Numbered from the stretch's first letter, positions 28,016-37,607 are shown. The stretch is DNA of 64,000 bases from an uncultured Alistipes sp. (GCA_944321965.1 CALUNH010000006.1:1-64000), one strand, 5' to 3'. A program made the numbers and translations. The notes: generated from the sequence alone by a model not told the origin.

Positions 28016-30673
28016 ATGTTGCGAAAAACCGTCTTATTGTTGTTGTGTTGCGGTCTGACGGCCGGGGTGCTCGGAGGAGCCACCCCGGCTTCGGCCGCGG
28101 CGAAGAAGAGAAAGAAAAAGGCCAAAACCGAACAGACGGCCGCAAAACCCAAACCCACCGAGTATGAGAAGCTCTTCAAGGAGAAGCACGACGTGGCCGA
28201 CGGCATGATCCGTCTGCACAAGGTCAAGGGCAAACTCTATTTCGAATTCCCGCTCGCGCTGCTCGGGCGGGACATGCTCCTGGGATCGACCGTCAGCGAG
28301 ATTTCGGACAACGGCGACGCCGTCATCGGATCGAAACCCACCGAACCGCTGTGGGTTCGCTTCACGAAGACGGGCGACAAGGTGCAGATCCGCAAGATGG
28401 TGCGCGACAACGTGACCGACACGGCGAGTCCGAACATCGCCCGCTCGCTGGAGGCCAACGGCATCGGTGCGATCCTCAAGTCGTATGACATTGCGGCCTG
28501 GAGCCCCGACAGCTGCGCCGTGGTCTTCAACGCCACGGACCTCTTCCTGAGCGATAACAAGGCCCTCACGCCCTTCGATCCCTACGGCGAGAACCTCCGC
28601 TACGGGCAGGTGACCCGCACGTCGAACTACCAGTCCGAGAGGTCGTTTCTCGGGGAGATCCGGGCCTTTGCCGACAACGTCGTGGTGCGCAGCCACCTGA
28701 GCTACACCTACACGCTCAAGGCCGGAAGCAGCGTGATTGCCAGCGACGTACCCTTCACGGCCGTGATGACGCGCTCGCTGGTGCTGCTGCCCGAGGAGCC
28801 CTACGAGCCGCGCTTCGTCGACAGCCGCATGTCGGTCTTCCCGACCGGGAAGATCCTCTTCAGCGAGCGCGAACAGCAGGCGCGGCTGCTCTGCTATGCG
28901 AACCGCTGGCGGCTGGAGCCCTCGGACGCGGAGGCCTACCGCCGGGGCGAACGGGTCAAACCCAGGAAGCCCATCGTCTTCTATATCGATCCGGACTTCC
29001 CGGAGAGCTGGCGGCAACCGATCTTCGAGGCCGTGCGGCAGTGGAACGAGCCCTTCGAGCGCATCGGGTTCGAGGGGGCCGTCGAGGCGCGCGAATACCC
29101 GAAGGACGACCCGGAGTTCGATCCCGACAACATCAAGTATTCGTGTATCCGCTACGCTCCGATCGGCATTTCGAACGCCATGGGACCCTCGTGGGTCGAT
29201 CCGCGGAGCGGTGAGATCGTCAACGCCTCGGTCTACGTCTTCCACGACATCGTCAAGCTGGTGAACAACTGGCGTTTCATCCAGACGGCGCAGGCCGACA
29301 CGACGGTGCGGAGCGTGAAACTCCCCAAGGAGGTGCTCGACGACGCGCTGCGCTACGTCGTGACGCACGAGGTCGGGCACTGCCTGGGCTTCATGCACAA
29401 CATGAGCGCCTCGGCCGTTATTCCGGTGGACTCGCTGCGCTCGCCGACCTTCACGCAGCAGCACGGCACCACCACCTCGATCATGGACTACGCGCGCTTC
29501 AACTACGTGGCGCAGCCGGGCGACCTGGAGCGGGGCGTGAAGATGACTCCGCCGCGCTTCGGGACCTACGACTACTACGCCGTGAAGTGGCTCTACACGC
29601 CGGTCTACGACGCCTCGTCGCCCGAGGAGGTCTACAAGATCACCTCGCAGTGGATCACCGAAGCCGCAGCCGATCCGGTCCTCCGCTACGGCAAGCAGCA
29701 GGGGGCGGTCCTCGACCCGCGGTCACAGAGCGAGGACCTGGGCGACGATGCCGTAAAGGCCTCGAAGTACGGAATCGCCAACCTGAAATACATCCTCGCA
29801 CACCTGAACGAATGGGTCGAGGGTGAGGACCGCGACTACTCCTACCGCACCGACATCTACAAGGGCATCATCAGCCAGTATATCCGCTATATCGGCCACG
29901 TCTTCGCCAACGTCGGCGGCATCTACCTCAACGAGAAGCACGTGGGCGATCCGGTGGAGGCCTACCGCAGCGTCCCGAAGGAGCGGCAGCGCGAGGCGCT
30001 TCAGTTCCTGCTCGGGCAGCTCGACGACCTCGACTGGCTGGACAACGAGGGGCTGATGCGCAACATCCAGCTGATGGGCTCGCCCAAGAGCTACATGCAG
30101 GTGGCCATCATCCGGGCCGTGGTGATGAGCGCCGCGAAGGTCGAGAACTCCGCACAGCTGTCCGACGACCCCTACAGCGTCGAGGCCTGCATGAAGGATA
30201 TCTACGACTACGTCTGGAAACCCACGCTCCAGGGCCGCAACCTCACCGCCGAGCAGATGATGATCCAGCGCGAATACCTGCTGACGATCTGCAAGGCCGC
30301 CGGACTGAAATATGCCGGCACGGGAGCCGTTCCGGCGAAGAGTTTTGCCGGGGATGACGGGGACGAGATCGGGTTCGACCCCTACACGATCGCCGTTCCG
30401 GCGTGCCTGCGCGAGTACCACGCCCTGAGCGACAACCTCTGCTACGGCGCACCGTGCACGGCGCACCACCATGCAGCAGCTGATCCCGGGCCGGTTTCGG
30501 GCTATAACCCGCCGCGGATCCTCTACGTGGTGAAGCAGTCGCTCGAAGCCGAGAACTACGCCAACCTGCTGCGCGTGCAGCGACTGCTGAAGAGCCGCGT
30601 GAACAGCGGTTCGCAACAGACCCGGATGCACTACGCGCTGCTGCTGCACAACATCGAAAAGACCCTGAAATGA
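28016..30673 (+). CDS. Zinc-dependent metalloprotease (DUF5117/DUF4953 type)
   Basis: 885 residues with a signal peptide and a Lys-rich segment after it. The N-terminal domain is of DUF5118/5117 type. The metzincin-like motif HEVGHCLGFMH gives zinc ligands His451, His455 and His461 and catalytic Glu452, followed by SIMDYARFNYVAQPGD containing the Met-turn. It probably cuts proteins in the periplasm or at the surface to supply the SusCD transporter. Its TGA stop overlaps the start of the next gene (ATGA). Confidence 0.9.
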   Translation: MLRKTVLLLLCCGLTAGVLGGATPASAAAKKRKKKAKTEQTAAKPKPTEYEKLFKEKHDVADGMIRLHKVKGKLYFEFPLALLGRDMLLGSTVSEISDNGDAVIGSKPTEPLWVRFTKTGDKVQIRKMVRDNVTDTASPNIARSLEANGIGAILKSYDIAAWSPDSCAVVFNATDLFLSDNKALTPFDPYGENLRYGQVTRTSNYQSERSFLGEIRAFADNVVVRSHLSYTYTLKAGSSVIASDVPFTAVMTRSLVLLPEEPYEPRFVDSRMSVFPTGKILFSEREQQARLLCYANRWRLEPSDAEAYRRGERVKPRKPIVFYIDPDFPESWRQPIFEAVRQWNEPFERIGFEGAVEAREYPKDDPEFDPDNIKYSCIRYAPIGISNAMGPSWVDPRSGEIVNASVYVFHDIVKLVNNWRFIQTAQADTTVRSVKLPKEVLDDALRYVVTHEVGHCLGFMHNMSASAVIPVDSLRSPTFTQQHGTTTSIMDYARFNYVAQPGDLERGVKMTPPRFGTYDYYAVKWLYTPVYDASSPEEVYKITSQWITEAAADPVLRYGKQQGAVLDPRSQSEDLGDDAVKASKYGIANLKYILAHLNEWVEGEDRDYSYRTDIYKGIISQYIRYIGHVFANVGGIYLNEKHVGDPVEAYRSVPKERQREALQFLLGQLDDLDWLDNEGLMRNIQLMGSPKSYMQVAIIRAVVMSAAKVENSAQLSDDPYSVEACMKDIYDYVWKPTLQGRNLTAEQMMIQREYLLTICKAAGLKYAGTGAVPAKSFAGDDGDEIGFDPYTIAVPACLREYHALSDNLCYGAPCTAHHHAAADPGPVSGYNPPRILYVVKQSLEAENYANLLRVQRLLKSRVNSGSQQTRMHYALLLHNIEKTLK

Positions 30674-33366
30674 GTGCCACGGAGATGAAAAGAGGTTTGA
30701 CAAGCATCCTTCCGGCACTGCTGTGCCTGGTTCTGGCCGGGAGCCTGGTTTTCGCTCCGCAAAGCGCGCAGGCCCGGGGCCGGAAACGCGCGGAAAAGGC
30801 GAAGAACGAAAAGCCGAAACCGCTCACCGACTACGAAAAGCTCTTCAAGGAGAAACGGGTGACCACGGCCCGGGGGTTCCTGACGCTGCACATGTTCGAG
30901 GGAAACAAGCTCTACATCGAGCTCCCCGACTCGCTGCTCGGACGTGAAATGCTCCTGGGCACAACCATCGAGGAGAGTTCCGATCCCGGCGAGGGATTTG
31001 CCGGACAGCAGCCCGGCGTACCGCTGCACGTGACCTTCACACGCGAGGATTCGATCATCTGCCTGCGCCGCGTGCGGTCGGACCTGCTCGTCGACGGCGA
31101 CTCGCTCATGGCGCGGGCCGTGCGGCGGAGCAGCATCGCCCCGCTGCTCGCCTCGTTCCCGGTGAAGTGCAAGGCCCCGGACGGCTCGTCGGTCTTCGAG
31201 GCCACGTCATTCTTCGTGAGCGGCGATCCAGCCATGCGGCCCCACGACCCCTACGGCATCAACAGCTTCGGGGGATTCCTCGCCACGACGGTGAAATACG
31301 TCGCCGGGAGTTCGCTGCTGAGCGGTGTGGAGGCCTTCGCCGACAACGTTTCGGTGCTCAGCAGCCTGTCGTTCACGCTCACGACCCGCTTCGGGGGCTA
31401 TCTCGTCCAGCAGGACACCCCCTTCACGGCTCTGGCACGGCGTTCGCTGATGCTGCTGCCCCGCGAGACGATGCGCCCGCGGCTCTGCGACGCCCGCATC
31501 GGGACGGTTCCGGCCGCCTTCACCCGATACAGCGACCGGGAACAGCAGACCCGGGAGGTCTACTACGCCTGCCGCTGGGACCTGCAGCCCGCCGATCCCG
31601 AAGCCTTTGCCGCCGGGAGGCCCACCCTCCCCGCACACCCGATCGTCTTTTACATCGACGACACCTTCCCCGCGGGGTGGTACGACGCCATCCGCAAGGG
31701 GGTGCTGAGCTGGAACGCCGCCTTCGAGAAGATCGGGTACCGGGATGTCTTGCAGGTGCGGCCCTATCCGAAGGATGACCCGTCGTTCGATCCCAACAAC
31801 ATCCGATTCTCGTGCATCAAGTACGCCTGCACGATGGGCGAGAGCCTGTCGAGCAGCACGCGCGTCGACCCGCGCAGCGGCGAAATCCTGAGCGCCACGA
31901 TCTGCATCCCGCACAACGTCGCAACCCGGATCCGGACCGATCTCTTCGTACAGTTGGGAGCCGCCGAACCCGAAGCGCGAAGCGTGAAACTCTCGCCCGC
32001 GCTCCTCGCCCGGGCGCTGGCCGCCGACGTGGCCCGCCACACGGGAGCCTGCCTGGGCCTGGCCGTGAACTATGCCGGATCGCAGGCCATACCGACCGAT
32101 TCGCTGCGCTCGCCGTCGTTCACCCAACGGTACGGCATCTCGGCCTCGATCATGGATGCCCTGCCCTACAACTTCGTCGCGCAGCCCGGAGACAAGGAGC
32201 GCGGGGTGGTGCTGATGCAGGAACGCCCGGGCGTTTATGATGAATACGTCGTCGACTGGCTCTACCGTCCGGTTGCGGGAGCCGCCACCCCCGAGGCGGA
32301 GATCCCGGAGCTCGACCGCCGGATCGCCCTCCACCGCGGCGACCCGATGTACCTCTACACGCCGACTCCGGTGGCCGTGGCCCTCGACCCGCGGGCCATG
32401 CCCTACAACCTGGGCGACGATCCGGTCCGCACCTCGGCCTGGGAGTTCGCCAACTACGCCTACGTCATGCGGCACGCCGACGAGTGGATCGGCACGGAGG
32501 ACAGGGACTATACGTTCCGTTCGCTCGTGCAGGCCAGCGTGATGAACCAGCTCTACTACTCGTTCGTAAGCGTCTCGGCCAACCTCGGGGGCATCTACCT
32601 CAACGAAAAGTATGAAAACGACCCGCTTCCGACCTACGTTGCGGTGCCGCGCGAACGCCAGCGCCGGGCCCTTCACTACATGCTCGAACAGTTGGAGGAG
32701 ATGTCGTGGCTCGACAACCACCGGCTGAACAAGGATGTGATCGAGGTGGTGTCGCTGGGCGAATACTGCCAGGACATGCTCAGCGAGGTGGTATTCAAGA
32801 GCCTCTCGACGCTGGACCTGAGCGCCTCGAAATCGGAGGATCCCTACACGCAGCGCGAAGCAATGCAGGAGTTGTACGACTATATCCTGCGGGACGTGGC
32901 CGCGGGACGGGAATCCACCGAGGCGAACCTCGCCATGCAGCGGCGCCTGCTGATCGACGTCATCCGGAAGGCCGGGGTGCTGGAGCAGACCCGCAAACGG
33001 GTGGCGGCATTCGCCGATCCGGTCTCCGGCCCGGCTTCCGCGACACCCGATCCGGCTTCCGAACCCGCCTCCGCTTCGGGATTCACCCCGGAGTTCGGTC
33101 CGGCGCTCGACAAGGCCCGGCTTATCCGCGAATCGCACCTGCAACGCACGTTGTCGGGGCACAGTCCGGCGGAGATCGAAGGAGTGCGGCCCATGCGGTC
33201 GATCGCCTTCCGGGTCCAGCCATCGACGGATTACAACCACTACGAACTGCTGCTCAAGATGCAGCAAAGCTACCGGCAGGCACTCCGGACCGGCGCCTCG
33301 GAGCGCATGAAGAACCACTACCGCTACATGCTGCTGGCCATCGAACGGGCCCTCAAGGTCGAGTAG
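30670..33366 (+). CDS. Inactive paralogue of the zinc metalloprotease
   Basis: 898 residues, aligned along its whole length with the preceding protease (shared DYEKLFKEK, RSLxLLPxE, PYxKDDPxFDPxNI, DSLRSPxFTQ, FVAQPGDxERGV segments). At the active site the aligned stretch is RHTGACLGLAV: His451 became Arg456, Glu452 became His457, His455 became Ala460 and His461 became Val466. It should bind no zinc and have no protease activity by this mechanism. The frame is intact, so a regulatory or binding role is likely. Start by four-base overlap (ATGA); an ATG at 30685 begins the signal peptide and is an alternative. Confidence 0.88.
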   Translation: MSATEMKRGLTSILPALLCLVLAGSLVFAPQSAQARGRKRAEKAKNEKPKPLTDYEKLFKEKRVTTARGFLTLHMFEGNKLYIELPDSLLGREMLLGTTIEESSDPGEGFAGQQPGVPLHVTFTREDSIICLRRVRSDLLVDGDSLMARAVRRSSIAPLLASFPVKCKAPDGSSVFEATSFFVSGDPAMRPHDPYGINSFGGFLATTVKYVAGSSLLSGVEAFADNVSVLSSLSFTLTTRFGGYLVQQDTPFTALARRSLMLLPRETMRPRLCDARIGTVPAAFTRYSDREQQTREVYYACRWDLQPADPEAFAAGRPTLPAHPIVFYIDDTFPAGWYDAIRKGVLSWNAAFEKIGYRDVLQVRPYPKDDPSFDPNNIRFSCIKYACTMGESLSSSTRVDPRSGEILSATICIPHNVATRIRTDLFVQLGAAEPEARSVKLSPALLARALAADVARHTGACLGLAVNYAGSQAIPTDSLRSPSFTQRYGISASIMDALPYNFVAQPGDKERGVVLMQERPGVYDEYVVDWLYRPVAGAATPEAEIPELDRRIALHRGDPMYLYTPTPVAVALDPRAMPYNLGDDPVRTSAWEFANYAYVMRHADEWIGTEDRDYTFRSLVQASVMNQLYYSFVSVSANLGGIYLNEKYENDPLPTYVAVPRERQRRALHYMLEQLEEMSWLDNHRLNKDVIEVVSLGEYCQDMLSEVVFKSLSTLDLSASKSEDPYTQREAMQELYDYILRDVAAGRESTEANLAMQRRLLIDVIRKAGVLEQTRKRVAAFADPVSGPASATPDPASEPASASGFTPEFGPALDKARLIRESHLQRTLSGHSPAEIEGVRPMRSIAFRVQPSTDYNHYELLLKMQQSYRQALRTGASERMKNHYRYMLLAIERALKVE

Positions 33367-33419
33367 CCTCCGCCGAACACCCGCCTCGGGCACTCCGGTC
33401 CGCCGGTTTGCCGAACGCA

Positions 33420-33460
33420 CGAAAAAGCCCGATACGGAAATCCGTATCGGGCTTTTTCGT
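33420..33460. terminator. Bidirectional terminator
   Basis: A perfect 19-bp inverted repeat (33420-33438 with 33441-33459, two-base loop) with A and T runs on either side. It lies between the pseudoprotease gene and the convergent rluB and can serve both. Confidence 0.88.
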
Positions 33461-33541
33461 TATTCCGGACGACGGGAAGGCGTCATTCCGCCACCAGGGA
33501 AGCCCAGGTTCAGCCCCCTGGTTCAGTCCCGGCGCCCCACC

Positions 33542-34954
33542 CTACTCGTAGAGTCCGGACTTGAGGCGCTCGACCTCCTCACGGGTGAGGAAACGCCACG
33601 CCCCGCGCTTGAGGTTCTTCTTCGTCAGACCGGCGTAGTAAACACGGTCGAGTTTCGTGACGGTGTAGCCCAGGAACTCGAAGATGCGGCGCACAATGCG
33701 GTTGCGGCCCGAGTGGATCTCGATGCCGACCTCCTGCTTGTTCTCCTTGACGTAGGAGATCTCGTCAGCGAAGATTTCGCCGTCTTCGAGCGTGATGCCC
33801 TCGGCGATGCGGTCCATGTCGGCCCGGGTCAGCGGCTTGTCCAGCGTCACCTGGTAGATCTTCTTCTTCCGGTAGGAGGGGTGCGTGAGCTGCTTGGTCA
33901 GGTCGCCGTCGTTGGTGAAGAGCAGCAGCCCGAGGCTGTTCTTGTCCAGACGCCCCACGGGGTAGATGCGCTCCGTGCAGGCCCCCTTGACCAGCTCCAT
34001 CACCGTCTTCCCGGCGTGCGGGTCGTCGAGCGACGTAACATACCCTTTGGGCTTGTTCAGCACCAGGTAGACCTTCTTCTCGCCGCGGACGGGTTCATCG
34101 TTGAAACGCACCTCGTCGGTCGGGAGGACCTTCGTGCCGAGTTCGGTCACGACCTTACCGTTGACCGTTACCACGCCCGCCGTGATGAAGTCGTCGGCCT
34201 CACGCCGCGAGCAGATGCCCGACTGGGCGATGAAACGGTTCAGACGCATCTCGCCGGTCTGCACCGCCGGATCGTATTTCGGATAGGAGACCGGCTTGTC
34301 GGCACCCTTGCGGGAGCGTTTGTCGAAAGTGCGGTCTTCGGCGCCCTTTGCAGCGAACTTGCCGCCCTTCGGGCCCTTGCGGTCATCGAATTTCCCGGTT
34401 CGTTTTTCTCCGTAGGCGGGTTTCGGACCGCGGGTTGAAGCGCTCCGCTGCGGACGCTCCCCGCTGTCGCGACGCGGACGATCGCCATACGCACGCTGCG
34501 GGCGCTCCTCGTCGGAACGGGTCCCGCGGGCGGCGTAACTGCGGTGCGGACGCTCCTCATCGTAGCGGTTATCGTGGTCGCCGAACGGACGGCGCGGACG
34601 CTCGTTGTTCTCGAAACGGGAATGCTCCCCGTAGCGGGGGTTCTCCCCGTAACTGCGCTGCGGACGCTCCTCGCCGTAGCGGTTGTCGCGCTCGCCGAAC
34701 GTGCGGCGCGGACGCTCCGCCCCGTCACGGTCGGGATGTTCGAAACGGGGCCGGTTGTCAGCCGTAAAATTGGGATTGTACGAAGTCCGGTGTTCGGGCC
34801 GGAAGGAATGGGACGGTTGCTCCGAATCGGCAGCGTCACGCTGCAAACGCGGGCGACGCTCGACACGCTCCGCCGTAGCGATCACGGTGCGTTTGCGCTT
34901 GTCGCGTGCGAAGCGTTCGAGCACCGGCGTCGAGTCGTTTTTCGAATCTTTCAT
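33542..34954 (-). CDS. 23S rRNA pseudouridine synthase RluB-like
   Basis: 470 residues. The C-terminal half is a standard RsuA/RluB enzyme: S4 RNA-binding domain from Met236 (MRLNRFIAQSGICSRREAD) and catalytic Asp in GRLDKNSLGLLLF. The first 235 residues are a disordered, strongly basic region with about a dozen degenerate ERPQRSYGE/DNRYxEERP repeats, absent from most relatives. It may bind RNA or ribosomal particles (inference). A -7 box lies 33 nt upstream of the start. Confidence 0.9.
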   Translation of the reverse strand: MKDSKNDSTPVLERFARDKRKRTVIATAERVERRPRLQRDAADSEQPSHSFRPEHRTSYNPNFTADNRPRFEHPDRDGAERPRRTFGERDNRYGEERPQRSYGENPRYGEHSRFENNERPRRPFGDHDNRYDEERPHRSYAARGTRSDEERPQRAYGDRPRRDSGERPQRSASTRGPKPAYGEKRTGKFDDRKGPKGGKFAAKGAEDRTFDKRSRKGADKPVSYPKYDPAVQTGEMRLNRFIAQSGICSRREADDFITAGVVTVNGKVVTELGTKVLPTDEVRFNDEPVRGEKKVYLVLNKPKGYVTSLDDPHAGKTVMELVKGACTERIYPVGRLDKNSLGLLLFTNDGDLTKQLTHPSYRKKKIYQVTLDKPLTRADMDRIAEGITLEDGEIFADEISYVKENKQEVGIEIHSGRNRIVRRIFEFLGYTVTKLDRVYYAGLTKKNLKRGAWRFLTREEVERLKSGLYE

Positions 34955-34986
34955 GTTCGTATCTTCTATAAGATGAATTTGCGCGG

Positions 34987-34994
34987 CAAAGGTA
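34987..34994 (-). promoter_or_regulatory. -7 box for rluB
   Basis: TACCTTTG on the minus strand, 33 nt before the rluB start codon, with a T-free GC-poor upstream region and no clean -33. Confidence 0.55.
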
Positions 34995-35077
34995 ATCCAT
35001 TTTTCCGGATTCCATCACATTGCGTGCCCGAAATCGAGAAAAAGACGCCGCGGACCGAAAATTCGCCGCTTTTGCCT

Positions 35078-35085
35078 TATCTTTG
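35078..35085 (+). promoter_or_regulatory. -7 box for the MATE gene
   Basis: TATCTTTG ends only 8 nt before the first ATG (35094). The transcript would therefore have a very short leader, or translation starts at the second ATG (35103). Confidence 0.5.
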
Positions 35086-35093
35086 CACCCGTC

Positions 35094-36416
35094 ATGAAGC
35101 GAATGAACCGCGAAATACTGCGCCTGGCGCTCCCGAACATCGTCTCGAACATCACCGTCCCGCTGATGGGCATCGTCTCGACGGCCATTGCCGGACACTG
35201 GGGCGAGGACTCCGCCGCGACGATTGGAGCCCTGGCCATCGGCGTGTCGATCTTCAACTTCATCTACTGGAACTGTTCGTTCGTGCGCATGGGGACCAGC
35301 GGCCTCACGGCCCAGGCCTTCGGCGCCGGGAACTACCGCGAATGCACCAACATGCTGGCCCGGGCCCTCGCCGTAGCGGGGGTCATGGGCTGTGTGATGC
35401 TCCTGCTCCAGTACCCGCTGGGCGAACTGGCGCTCTGGGCCATGAACGGTGGTGAGATGACCCGCGAATACTTCTACACCCGCATCTGGGCTGTGCCGGC
35501 CGGTATCCTCCTCTTCGGTTTCAACGGCTGGTTCACCGGGATGCAGAACGCCCTCTTCCCGATGATCACGGCCGTCACGGTCAACCTGATCCACCTCGCG
35601 TGCAGCCTCGCCTTCGCATTCGGGCTCGACCTCGGGATCGTCGGCATCGCCTGGGCCTCGGTCGTGGCACAATGGTGCGGCGTGGGGCTGGCCTCACTGC
35701 TGCTTGTCGTGAAGTACCGGCCGCTGCTGACCTCGATCCGCTGGTCGGAGGTCCTGGACCTGCAGCCCCTGCGGCGCTTCTTCGTGATCAACCGCGACAT
35801 CATCCTGCGCACGCTCTGCATCGTGGCCGTCTATACCTTCTTCACCGGCGCCTCGGCCCGCATGGAGGACCACACGCTGCTCGCCGTGAACGCCCTGCTG
35901 CTGGAGCTCTTCACGCTCTTCTCCTACATGAACGACGGCTTCGCCTACGCCGCCGAGGCCCTCACCGGACGCTTCATCGGGGCCCGCGACCGGGTGTCGC
36001 TCGGCGCCTGTCTGCACCGCTGCCTGCTCTGGGGCACACTCGTATCGGTGGTGTTCGTAGGGATCTACCTCGTGTGGTGGCGCGACCTGGTGGGGCTCTT
36101 CGTCGACCACTCGGCGCCGAACGCCGCGCAGATCGTCGAGTTGGCCGGGCACTATATCGTCTGGATCATCCTGATCCCCATCGCCTCGGCCATGCCCTTC
36201 ATCATGGACGGCATCATGGTCGGCGCCACCGAGACGCGCGTCATGCGCAACTCGATGTTCGGGGCTACGGCCGCCTATTTCGCCATCTTCTACGCCCTGC
36301 GGCCGTGGATCGGCAACAACGCCCTCTGGCTGGCCTTCACGCTCTACATGTTCCTGCGGGGCGTGCTCCAGTACCTGATGACCCACCGCCTGCGGACCAT
36401 CCGCGAAAAGGCATAA
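35094..36416 (+). CDS. MATE family efflux transporter
   Basis: 440 residues, twelve membrane helices in the two-lobed MATE arrangement, beginning LALPNIVSNITVPLMGIVSTAIAGHW. A Na+- or H+-driven exporter of cationic drugs or metabolites in the inner membrane; substrate unknown. The -7 box is very close, so the second ATG at 35103 is a possible true start. A terminator follows 18 nt after the stop. Confidence 0.9.
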   Translation: MKRMNREILRLALPNIVSNITVPLMGIVSTAIAGHWGEDSAATIGALAIGVSIFNFIYWNCSFVRMGTSGLTAQAFGAGNYRECTNMLARALAVAGVMGCVMLLLQYPLGELALWAMNGGEMTREYFYTRIWAVPAGILLFGFNGWFTGMQNALFPMITAVTVNLIHLACSLAFAFGLDLGIVGIAWASVVAQWCGVGLASLLLVVKYRPLLTSIRWSEVLDLQPLRRFFVINRDIILRTLCIVAVYTFFTGASARMEDHTLLAVNALLLELFTLFSYMNDGFAYAAEALTGRFIGARDRVSLGACLHRCLLWGTLVSVVFVGIYLVWWRDLVGLFVDHSAPNAAQIVELAGHYIVWIILIPIASAMPFIMDGIMVGATETRVMRNSMFGATAAYFAIFYALRPWIGNNALWLAFTLYMFLRGVLQYLMTHRLRTIREKA

Positions 36417-36434
36417 AGCCCGCCCCTCCACACA

Positions 36435-36477
36435 AAGGACCGGTCCCTCCGCAGTTCGGAAGGACCGGTCCTTTTTT
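36435..36477 (+). terminator. Terminator after the MATE gene
   Basis: A 12-bp stem (AAGGACCGGTCC with GGACCGGTCCTT) and a run of six T. Confidence 0.85.
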
Positions 36478-36496
36478 CGGCATCTCCGGCCAGCGG

Positions 36497-37516
36497 TCAT
36501 TGCAGCGCCCCGGCATCCCCGCCTTTCTCCGGAAGCGCCTCCGCAGGCAGCCAATCATCACGAAAAGCCTCCGAACCGGTCTTCCGGGCGAAGATCCGCC
36601 CCGGCGTACAGGCCGCAGCTTCATCATCGGTCAACTCCCGCGACCACGCCACACGTCCCGAGCGGTCGGCTCCCGGCCCCGTACAGCCATACTCGGCGTA
36701 ATAGACATCGCCCTTGCGGGCCGCATCGTGCCAGTCGCGCCACCCTTCGGGGCGGATCGCCGCCGGCAGATCGCAGCGGATCCACACCGTCCGGGCCGTG
36801 GATTTCCACGGACGCCCGAGGTAAACCCGCGTCACGCCGTCGGCCACGCTCACACGGCAGTCGCGGAAGACATAGCCGTACAGGTTGCGCTCGGTGGTCG
36901 ACGCGGCGGTCAGGAAACTGTCGGCCTTGGCGTGAATCCGGCAGCGGTCGAAGAGGACGATCGACGGGCCAAAGATGAAATCGGTCGTCCCTTCGATCCA
37001 GGAATCCGTGACGTAGATGCGCGAGACGTAACCCTTCGTGAAGAAGGTGTCCTGATCGCCAACCAAACGGCAGCCGTCGATCCAGATGCGGTCGCCGCGG
37101 GTTTCGAGCGCCACGGCCTGCCCCACCCTTCCGGCATCGTTCTCGACGGTGACGCCCTCCAGCACCACGTCGTCGGCCTGGATCGACATCGTCCAGGTGT
37201 CGTAGGTGGTCATCTCATGGCCGTCGACGACCTTCCCCGTATGGTCGTTCCAGACGATGCGGACCTTTTCAGCCCCACCCGTACCGACGATCCGCACACG
37301 GTCCTTATAGACATCCAACGTCACCTTCTCGCGGTAGGTGCCGGGCAGGATGCGGACGGTGCGCCAGCCGTCGGGTTTCGAGGGCAGGGCGTCGAAGCAC
37401 TCCTGCACGGTGCGGAAATCACCCCCGCCGTTGCAGTCGACCGTATAGACGGGCTCCCCGGCAAAGGCCCGGACCGCGAAAAGGAAGCAGAAAATTCCCC
37501 AAACAAGATGTTTCAT
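36497..37516 (-). CDS. Pectinesterase (CE8)
   Basis: 339 residues with a signal peptide ending in AFA. It removes methyl esters from pectin so that lyases and hydrolases can release galacturonate. The right-handed beta-helix family motifs are all there: Gln133 (GQAVAL), Gln155-Asp156 (GDQDTFF), Asp179 (GTTDFIFG) and Arg235 (LGRPW). It is the last gene of the galacturonate cluster, 172 nt after uxaA across a hairpin, so it may be only partly cotranscribed. Confidence 0.93.
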   Translation of the reverse strand: MKHLVWGIFCFLFAVRAFAGEPVYTVDCNGGGDFRTVQECFDALPSKPDGWRTVRILPGTYREKVTLDVYKDRVRIVGTGGAEKVRIVWNDHTGKVVDGHEMTTYDTWTMSIQADDVVLEGVTVENDAGRVGQAVALETRGDRIWIDGCRLVGDQDTFFTKGYVSRIYVTDSWIEGTTDFIFGPSIVLFDRCRIHAKADSFLTAASTTERNLYGYVFRDCRVSVADGVTRVYLGRPWKSTARTVWIRCDLPAAIRPEGWRDWHDAARKGDVYYAEYGCTGPGADRSGRVAWSRELTDDEAAACTPGRIFARKTGSEAFRDDWLPAEALPEKGGDAGALQ

Positions 37517-37575
37517 AACATTTGCGTGTAATTTGTTTGCCTTTCAGCACCCTTCAAGTCGCGTTTAAATTCAAG

Positions 37576-37607
37576 CCCCCTCCGAGGAGGGGGTTTGGGG
37601 AAGGGTC
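37576..37607. repeat. Hairpin with TTTGGGG tail, element-end-like (E5)
   Basis: A perfect palindrome CCCCCTCC-GA-GGAGGGGG (37576-37593) followed by TTTGGGGAAGGG. This resembles the left ends of E3 and E4 (hairpin, then TTTAGGGGCGA.GGG), but the rest of the element is not found. It sits between uxaA and the pectinesterase. Confidence 0.5.
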
